Below are positions 6,265 through 10,650 of a stretch of 10,650 bases of DNA, one piece after another (position 1 is the stretch's first letter; the number at the start of each line of letters is the position of its first letter). A model generated the notes under the pieces. It worked only from the letters and a program-made list of their open reading frames with translations, did no database searches and was not told where the DNA came from. Both the position numbers and the translations under genes were made by a program. This DNA is from SIG588 sp964515215 (lineage in GTDB: Bacteria; Bacillota; Clostridia; Oscillospirales; Acutalibacteraceae), in the NCBI GenBank assembly GCA_964515215.1, contig CAZESL010000083.1:1-10650 (forward strand), written 5' to 3'.

Positions 6265-8322
6265 ATGTCTCGCGTAGAGATCCTCGCACCCGTCGGCTCA
6301 CACGATGCGCTGCTTGCCGCGGTACGCAGCGGGGCAGACGCGGTGTATCTCGGTGCCGCCGCGTTCAATGCGCGGCAAAACGCACAGAATTTTGACGATG
6401 ACGCACTGGCGGCGGCGGTCGCCTACTGTCACGCGCGCGACGTGCGGGTACACTTGACGTTGAACACGTTGGTGCGGGAAGACGAAACGGAAGCGGCTCT
6501 CGCCGTGGCGCGGACTGCCGCGGCCGCGGGGGTAGATGCCCTCATCGTGCAGGACCGCGGTCTGGCGCGCCGTTTGAAAGCGGCGTTGCCGACCATGCCG
6601 CTCCACGCTTCCACGCAACTGTCCTGCCACACACCGCAAGGGGTGCGTGCCCTGCGGGACGCGGGTTTTTCCCGTGTGGTCTTGGCACGGGAAATGTCCG
6701 CCGCCGAGATTGCCGCTTGCGCCGACCTCGGGTGTGAACTGGAAGTGTTTGTGCACGGGGCACTGTGCATGTCGGTATCGGGACAGTGCTATCTGTCCGC
6801 TCTGCTCGGCGGACGCAGCGGAAACCGCGGACGGTGCGCGCAACCGTGCCGTTTGCCGTTTCGCGCATCCGACGGCAAAAACGTCCCCACCGCCGACCGT
6901 TACGCACTGAGTTTGAAGGACTTGTCGCTTGCCGATCGGTTTGAAGAGTTGGTGGCGGCAGGGGTCTGCTCGCTGAAAATTGAAGGGCGGATGAAACGCC
7001 CCGAATACGTGGCCGCCGCCACCGCGTATTACGCCGCCCTGCGGGACGGTGTGACACCCGACGAGACGGCACGCGAAAATTTACAATCGGTATTTTCAAG
7101 AAGTGGATTTACAGACGGTTATTATATTACCAAGCGCGGCGGGGGTATGTTTGGGCATCGGCGGCACGAGGACGTGACCGCCGCCGTCGGGGTGCTGAAG
7201 GACTTACAGCGGTTGTACGACCGCGAAGTGCCGCGGGTGGCGGTATCCGCCACGCTTTCGGCGCAAGCCGACGCTCCGCTGACCCTCACGGTGACCGACG
7301 GCGCCCACACCGTAACGGTGAGAGGAGAGACCGCGGCATCCGATCGCCCGCCTCTGCCCGTCGAACGGGTAACGGCACAACTGCAAAAAACGGGTGGCAC
7401 ACCGTTCATAATGGATCGCGTGACGGTCGAAGGCGAAGGCGGCTATGCCGTCTCGGCCTTGAATGCCCTGCGCCGTGAGGCGTTGGAAACGTTGGAAGAA
7501 TTACGTGGAAAAACGCCTGAAACCGTGTGTTCCGACAATCTGCCCCCTGCCGTTTCGCGGCAGGATTCCCCGCTGTGGGCAAACGGAAGACCGCATATGT
7601 TGGTGCGTCTTTCCTCTGCCGCGCAGTTGACCGACACGGTGCGAAACACCGCCGACGGCTGGTTTTTGCCGCTCGGCGAGCCGTGCGACACCCCCTGGGG
7701 GGTGGAGATCCCGCGCGGGATGTTCGGCACGGAAGAGACGGTGCGTCGGCAGTTGCGGGACGCGGCACAGAACGGTGCGCGGTACGCACTCTGTAACAAC
7801 GTCGGTGCCGTCCCGCTCGCTGTAGAAGCGGGGCTGTATCCCGTCGGTGGGTTCGGGCTGAACCTTACGAACGGAGAAGCGGTGGCGGCGTACGCCGCCG
7901 AAGGGCTTCGTGCCGCGACCCTTTCGATGGAACTGACTTTCGCGCAAACGGCGTTTGCGGTGCAAAGCCCGATCCCCACGGGATTACTGCTATACGGGCG
8001 GCAACCGCTGATGCTCACCCGCAACTGTCCGCGACAGTGCGACGGCGCCGCCTGCGCTTCGTGCAAGGTGAGCGACGGGGTGACCGACCGCCGCGGCGTG
8101 ACCTTTCCGACCGCGTGTGCGGGCGGTTGTGCCGAACTGCTGAACGCCGTACCGCTTTACTGGGCCGACCGTTTGGACGAAGTGCCCGCCGTAGATTTTT
8201 ATCTGTTGCACTTTACGGTGGAGACACCCGACGAGTGCGGCAAAACCGTGATCGCTTATCGTGACGGCGGCAAAGCGGCGGGGGATATCACCCGCGGGCT
8301 GTACCGCCGCGGCGTAGAATAG
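6265..8322 (+). CDS. U32 family protein, RlhA-like (putative RNA hydroxylase)
   Basis: A 685-residue protein of the peptidase U32 family. Despite the name, characterised members include TrhP (tRNA U34 hydroxylation) and RlhA (23S rRNA C2501 hydroxylation). Length and layout are closer to RlhA than to the shorter TrhP. The N-terminal barrel starts VEILAPVGSHDALLAAVRSGADAVYLG, with LHASTQ near 113-118. The U32 signature is EVFVHGALCMSVSGQC. Four cysteines (168, 175, 191, 195) match the spacing of the RlhA Fe-S ligands. A KIEGRMK motif follows, then a DUF3656-like middle, and a C-terminal part with a second Cys group in MLTRNCPRQCDGAACASC (583-600). The ATG lies one base past the zapA stop with only a weak GGA site, so translation is probably coupled. 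RNA target and activity are inferred from family. Confidence 0.88.
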   Translation: MSRVEILAPVGSHDALLAAVRSGADAVYLGAAAFNARQNAQNFDDDALAAAVAYCHARDVRVHLTLNTLVREDETEAALAVARTAAAAGVDALIVQDRGLARRLKAALPTMPLHASTQLSCHTPQGVRALRDAGFSRVVLAREMSAAEIAACADLGCELEVFVHGALCMSVSGQCYLSALLGGRSGNRGRCAQPCRLPFRASDGKNVPTADRYALSLKDLSLADRFEELVAAGVCSLKIEGRMKRPEYVAAATAYYAALRDGVTPDETARENLQSVFSRSGFTDGYYITKRGGGMFGHRRHEDVTAAVGVLKDLQRLYDREVPRVAVSATLSAQADAPLTLTVTDGAHTVTVRGETAASDRPPLPVERVTAQLQKTGGTPFIMDRVTVEGEGGYAVSALNALRREALETLEELRGKTPETVCSDNLPPAVSRQDSPLWANGRPHMLVRLSSAAQLTDTVRNTADGWFLPLGEPCDTPWGVEIPRGMFGTEETVRRQLRDAAQNGARYALCNNVGAVPLAVEAGLYPVGGFGLNLTNGEAVAAYAAEGLRAATLSMELTFAQTAFAVQSPIPTGLLLYGRQPLMLTRNCPRQCDGAACASCKVSDGVTDRRGVTFPTACAGGCAELLNAVPLYWADRLDEVPAVDFYLLHFTVETPDECGKTVIAYRDGGKAAGDITRGLYRRGVE

Positions 8323-8333
8323 GAGTATATGCT

Positions 8334-8594
8334 ATGAAAACCAAAGGCACCGTAAACGTACTCATTTTGATCTTTTTGTTGTTGGCGGCACTCGTGGTGT
8401 CGGCGCTTGTCGCTTCGCTCACTTCGAACGTCGAGTGGCTGAAATGGCTGACCTGGGGTGAGTCGGTGGGGCTGGATACCATCACGTTGGATCTGTCCAT
8501 CATCACCCTGTCGTTCAGTTTCCACATGCAGGTGAACGCCTTGCAGATCCTCTGCATCGGGCTGGCACTCTTTATCAACAAAAAATTCTTTTAA
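8334..8594 (+). CDS. Small DUF4321 membrane protein
   Basis: An 86-residue protein with two hydrophobic helices (about 8-29 and 67-82) around a short outer segment. That segment holds WLKWLTWGESVGL and a TLDLSIITLSFSFHMQVNAL stretch, the layout of the clostridial DUF4321 family. Function is unknown. The gene often sits next to maf and the mreB cluster, and maf is indeed the next co-oriented gene here. The ribosome site AGGAG overlaps the U32 stop codon, so the two are co-transcribed. It is the last gene of the operon; the palindromic element downstream probably ends the transcript. Confidence 0.85.
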   Translation: MKTKGTVNVLILIFLLLAALVVSALVASLTSNVEWLKWLTWGESVGLDTITLDLSIITLSFSFHMQVNALQILCIGLALFINKKFF

Positions 8595-8658
8595 GTCAGG
8601 TTAGACCTAAAAGGGACTGTCGCGTTAAGGTATAATTACACAATTGAAGCACGCGCCG

Positions 8659-8707
8659 GCTCCCCTTGAAGATGCAAGGGGAGCTGTCGGCGAAGCCGAC
8701 TGAGGGG
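8659..8707 (+). repeat. Palindromic intergenic repeat, unit 1
   Basis: Stem 1 is GCTCCCCTT/AAGGGGAGC (8659-8667, 8676-8684). Stem 2 is GTCGGC-GAA-GCCGAC (8686-8700). A TGAGGGG tail (8701-8707) follows. The order stem 1, GAA-loop stem 2 and a G-rich tail is shared with the three other units in this window. Confidence 0.75.
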
Positions 8708-8734
8708 ATTTGAGAAAAGGATACACCGTATCAC

Positions 8735-8789
8735 AGCCCCTCCGTCTTTTGCCTTCGGCAAAATCCACCTCCCCTTACACAGGGGAGGC
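8735..8789 (-). repeat. Palindromic intergenic repeat, unit 2
   Basis: On the minus strand, stem 1 is CCTCCCCT/AGGGGAGG (plus positions 8768-8788). Then come TGGA, stem 2 TTTTGCC-GAA-GGCAAAA (8747-8763) and the tail GACGGAGGGGCT. It is inverted relative to unit 1, from which it is separated by a small hairpin GATAC-ACC-GTATC (8720-8732). Confidence 0.75.
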
Positions 8790-8819
8790 GGACCATTTCT
8801 TCCATTGTGCAAAATACCT

Positions 8820-8857
8820 TTAGGCTGGCGTAAAGAGTTCGACTCCCGCCAGCCTAA
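8820..8857 (+). other. tRNA-like hairpin inserted in one arm of the palindromic element
   Basis: A perfect 11-bp stem TTAGGCTGGCG/CGCCAGCCTAA encloses TAAA, an inner hairpin GAGT-TCG-ACTC (8835-8845) and one C. GTTCGACTC resembles a tRNA T-loop, and the outer stem followed by A mimics an acceptor stem, but there is no D or anticodon arm. It could be a tRNA remnant or a chance resemblance. The opposite arm of the element lacks it. Confidence 0.5.
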
Positions 8858-8872
8858 CACGACAGCCCTTTT

Positions 8873-9709
8873 TTATCGCCTGTTTTCTTCCAGAATAAAC
8901 GCGGCCATTTGCGCCAGTGCGTGCGGCAGGGGCAAGCTGACCTCGGTACAGTCGATGGGTTCCAAACAATGTCCGCCCCCGTGCGAGAGCAACAAATCAC
9001 ACCATATCCCGTGACGCGTCAGTGCCGCGCACAGATCTTCGCTGTTGGCGGGCGGCACCAGGGTGTCGCGGTCGCCCGCGGCGGTCAGCGTCGGCACACC
9101 GTGTCCGCCGTCCGCCCACCACAGCGGACTGTACCGCTGAAATGCCGCGTCGTCACACCCTTCGAACAAGTGGGCCACACCGATGCTGTACCGCTGAAGT
9201 TCGCTCGGCGTCGCACTCATATTGGTCGGCGGGGAGATGGGCACACTGCCCCGCACGGTAAACGGTGCATCGTACACCCGTGCCGTACCGAAATCGCACG
9301 GTGCGTACGCCAGCAACAGCGCCAAATGACCGCCTGCCGAATGTCCGCAGGTAAAAAGGCGGTGCGGATCGATACCGAGCACGTCCGCGTGCATCGCAAG
9401 ATACGCCGCCGCGTCGAAGATATCGTCCGCAATGGCAGGCATCATCACCCCGTCGTCACGGTGGTTGCGGTAACTCACCGCTACGGCGGCAAACCCGTTT
9501 TCCCGCAACGTCTCGGCAAGGGAGCGCGCCATGCCGTACATACTTTCCGCCACACTCATACACCAGCCGCCGCCGGGTATCAAAAACAGCACGGGGGCGC
9601 GGTCGTACACCGCCTTGTGCGGCGGATAAAACAGCAGTTCGATCTCCCGCTCACCCACGTTTTTGTAGATCAGGCGTTGTTCTTTGTTATCTTTCGGAAT
9701 ACGGACCAT
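8873..9709 (-). CDS. Alpha/beta-hydrolase, esterase/acetyl-esterase type
   Basis: A 278-residue protein from the chosen start. It has the alpha/beta-hydrolase fold: an oxyanion-loop motif IPGGGW (44-49, where many relatives have HGGG), the nucleophile elbow GHSAGGH (122-128, Ser124), a probable acid Asp215 in GDRDTLVPP, and His247 in SHGGGHCLE. It has no signal peptide, so it should be cytoplasmic and act on small esters, for example deacetylating imported carbohydrates; the substrate is not determinable here. In-frame ATGs at 9769 and 9730 lie upstream of, or inside, the predicted −10 box. The ATG at 9709 has AGAGGTGG five bases before it, giving a very short leader. The gene is monocistronic and divergent from maf. 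Its TAA stop falls in the terminal A-run of the palindromic element. Confidence 0.88.
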   Translation of the reverse strand: MVRIPKDNKEQRLIYKNVGEREIELLFYPPHKAVYDRAPVLFLIPGGGWCMSVAESMYGMARSLAETLRENGFAAVAVSYRNHRDDGVMMPAIADDIFDAAAYLAMHADVLGIDPHRLFTCGHSAGGHLALLLAYAPCDFGTARVYDAPFTVRGSVPISPPTNMSATPSELQRYSIGVAHLFEGCDDAAFQRYSPLWWADGGHGVPTLTAAGDRDTLVPPANSEDLCAALTRHGIWCDLLLSHGGGHCLEPIDCTEVSLPLPHALAQMAAFILEENRR

Positions 9710-9728
9710 ATATACCACCTCTCTTTTC

Positions 9729-9756
9729 ATTATACAAATACAAAGCCAAAAGTCAA
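9729..9756 (-). promoter_or_regulatory. Promoter of the hydrolase gene
   Basis: On the minus strand, TTGACT (9751-9756) and a perfect TATAAT (9729-9734) are 16 bases apart. The start near 9722 leaves a leader of about 13 bases consisting mostly of the ribosome site. This decides the hydrolase start at 9709. Confidence 0.75.
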
Positions 9757-9785
9757 TTGACAAACGCACAAAAAACGGCTACTAT
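9757..9785 (+). promoter_or_regulatory. Promoter of maf
   Basis: A perfect TTGACA (9757-9762) is followed after 17 bases by TACTAT (9780-9785), a 4/6 match to the −10 consensus. The −35 abuts the oppositely oriented −35 of the hydrolase promoter inside the palindrome GTCAATTGAC (9752-9761). Confidence 0.6.
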
Positions 9786-9808
9786 AAAACGCGAAAGGAA
9801 GTGGCCCC

Positions 9809-10369
9809 ATGACACCGTATATTTTAGCGTCCGCCTCACCGCGTCGGCGGGAGATCTGTGAACTGGCGGATATTCCCGTCGAGATCATCCCCGCACCCGA
9901 CGGGGTGGAACCCCCGCCCGATCCCGCGCTTTCGCCGCAGGAAGCGGTGCTTCGCGTGGCGCGTGCCAAAGCCGAAGCGGTGGCAAAAGACCACCCCGAC
10001 CGCATCGTGATCGGCGCGGATACCACCGTGTGGCTCGAAAACGAACCGCTCGGCAAACCCGAAAACGAGCAGGAAGCCGCCGCGATGCTCCGCAAACTTG
10101 CCGACAACACCCATCAAGTGGTCACCGCCGTGTGGGTGTGCTCACCCACAAAATGTGCAGGATTTCACGACACCGCCGACGTGACCTTTTACCCGATGAG
10201 CGACGAAGATATCGCCGCCTACATTGCCACGGGCGAACCGATGGATAAAGCAGGCAGTTACGGTATTCAAGGAAAAGGTATGGTGTACGTGCAAGCACTG
10301 CACGGTGATTTTTACACCGTGATGGGACTGTCCGGCGCTAAACTGAAACGCTTTTTGAAGGGGTTTTAG
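9809..10369 (+). CDS. maf: Maf family nucleotide pyrophosphatase (dTTP/UTP type)
   Basis: A 186-residue protein of usual Maf length. Maf proteins hydrolyse non-canonical or selected nucleoside triphosphates to monophosphate and pyrophosphate; they act as house-cleaning enzymes and are linked to septum inhibition in Bacillus. Motifs in order are SASPRR (8-13, phosphate binding), IGADT (68-72, catalytic Asp71), LGKP (81-84), DTADVTFYPMSDEDIAAYI (121-139) and DKAGSYGIQG (146-155). The GIQG ending is that of the YhdE-like dTTP/UTP group and differs from the YceF-like m7GTP group. AAAGGAA lies about eight bases before the ATG. In many Clostridia maf follows DUF4321 and precedes mreB; here a reversed hydrolase gene and repeats lie between, and no mre gene starts in the 281 bases after it. 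Confidence 0.95.
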   Translation: MTPYILASASPRRREICELADIPVEIIPAPDGVEPPPDPALSPQEAVLRVARAKAEAVAKDHPDRIVIGADTTVWLENEPLGKPENEQEAAAMLRKLADNTHQVVTAVWVCSPTKCAGFHDTADVTFYPMSDEDIAAYIATGEPMDKAGSYGIQGKGMVYVQALHGDFYTVMGLSGAKLKRFLKGF

Positions 10370-10423
10370 CAGAAAAACGCCCGCCGTAAGTGAGTTGCGG
10401 TTAGGGATTAGCGCAAACCCAAG

Positions 10424-10473
10424 CCTCCCCTTGTCAGGGGAGGTGGATTTGGCGGAGCCAAAGACGGAGGGGT
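10424..10473 (+). repeat. Palindromic intergenic repeat, unit 3
   Basis: Stem 1 is CCTCCCCT/AGGGGAGG (10424-10443). Then come TGGA, stem 2 TTTGGC-GGA-GCCAAA (10448-10462) and the tail GACGGAGGGGT (10463-10473). It is very close to unit 2, with the stem-2 bases changed on both sides. It starts 54 bases after the maf stop. Confidence 0.75.
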
Positions 10474-10502
10474 AGTTTGGCAGCGCACGAGACTTTGTGC
10501 GT

Positions 10503-10584
10503 AGTAGTGGCACTTGTAGTGAGTGCTCAACCGCAGAGAATCCCCCAGTCATTTTCTCCTCGCAGATTTAAGTCAGGAGAATGA
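10503..10584. other. Gene-free stretch with two small inverted repeats
   Basis: GGCACT/AGTGCT-like arms (10509-10527) form a short hairpin. TCATTTTCTCCT (10549-10560) is mirrored by AGGAGAATGA (10575-10584). The AATCCCCCAGTC just before the second one (10539-10550) resembles the tail end of unit 1 read backwards, so a broken repeat unit may lie here. I see no gene between 10370 and 10650. Confidence 0.4.
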
Positions 10585-10586
10585 AC

Positions 10587-10650
10587 GCCGTCTTACGACG
10601 GCTACACCTCATCCGCCCCTTCGGGGCACCTTCCCCTCGAGGGGAAGGCT
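10587..10650 (-). repeat. Palindromic intergenic repeat, unit 4, running to the window edge
   Basis: On the minus strand, stem 1 is CCTTCCCCT/AGGGGAAGG (10629-10648), followed by TG, stem 2 GCCCC-GAA-GGGGC (10615-10627), a GGATGAGGTG tail and an extra hairpin GCCGTC/GACGGC (10587-10602). It has the same plan as units 1-3. The window ends two bases past stem 1, so outer sequence is not visible. Confidence 0.7.

Larger units (their letters stand above)
8609..8874. mobile_element. Imperfect palindromic MITE-like element between convergent genes
   Basis: The two ends are inverted copies. The left arm AAAAGGGACTGTCGCGTT (8609-8626) matches the complement of 8856-8873 apart from an indel and one substitution. 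The match resumes further in: AAGGTAT…CACAATTGAAG (8627-8649) against the complement of 8799-8820 (AAGGTAT…CACAATGGAAG). Inside lie two palindromic repeat units in opposite orientation. A hairpin at about 8822-8855 interrupts only the right arm. There is no open reading frame, so if mobile it depends on transposase supplied in trans. The end CCCTTTTTT (8866-8874) after a long stem suits a rho-independent terminator for the plus-strand operon, and the A-run at 8609 serves the opposite strand less well. Target-site duplications are not convincing. Transposon origin is inferred; a bidirectional terminator later expanded by repeats is an alternative. Confidence 0.6.

Noticed and set aside
8631..8636. 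TATAAT as a promoter inside the palindromic element
   Set aside because: The position 17 bases upstream reads TAAAAG, not a −35, and no gene or clear RNA follows in that direction.
9710..9769. Upstream ATGs at 9769 and 9730 as start of the hydrolase
   Set aside because: They fall upstream of, or inside, the −10 box of a strong promoter and lack ribosome sites; the added residues look like translated promoter sequence.
10386..10400. CCGTAA/TTGCGG hairpin after maf as a terminator
   Set aside because: The stem is six pairs with a wobble and no T-run follows.

Overview
The window looks like chromosomal DNA from an anaerobic Bacillota of class Clostridia, probably an Oscillospiraceae/Ruminococcaceae-like gut lineage. 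This rests on the gene pairs zapA–U32 and DUF4321…maf, a clostridial-type GldA/GldF/GldG-like ABC cassette with a DUF4340 partner, strong AGGAGG-type ribosome sites, a GC-rich coding style with AT-rich promoters, and a family of palindromic intergenic repeats of the CTCCCC…GGGGAG type common in such genomes. No rRNA, intact tRNA, CRISPR array, phage gene or transposase gene is visible.

Left part (13–5141): an array of small hairpins ends in a strong hairpin just past a four-gene minus-strand operon. In transcription order the operon is an ABC ATPase (start 5059), an ABC-2/GldF-like permease (4079), a GldG-like membrane-anchored auxiliary protein (3347) and a DUF4340 protein (1794). Two of the three junctions are 4-bp ATGA overlaps, and a clear promoter lies at 5112–5141. 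The four products should form one membrane complex of unknown substrate.

Middle (5250–8594): a plus-strand operon starts from an extended −10 promoter with a hairpin in its leader. It encodes a 200-residue protein I do not recognise (an Ala/Pro/Glu-rich linker followed by what looks like a duplicated domain), ZapA, a large U32-family protein resembling the RNA hydroxylase RlhA, and a small DUF4321 membrane protein. Spacing is tight throughout.

Right part (8595–10650): DUF4321 and an oppositely oriented alpha/beta-hydrolase gene converge on a 266-bp imperfect palindromic element (8609–8874). The element contains two palindromic repeat units and, in one arm only, an extra tRNA-like hairpin. 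Its T-rich end probably works as a bidirectional terminator. The hydrolase and maf then diverge from back-to-back −35 boxes in a shared palindrome. After maf, the last 281 bases hold no gene but carry two more repeat units and two further hairpins.

The strongest leads for something undescribed are the nested palindromic element at 8609–8874, the covarying hairpin repeat family, the spaced mini-hairpin array at 13–119, and the duplicated-domain protein encoded directly before zapA. I see no defence system or biosynthetic cluster.
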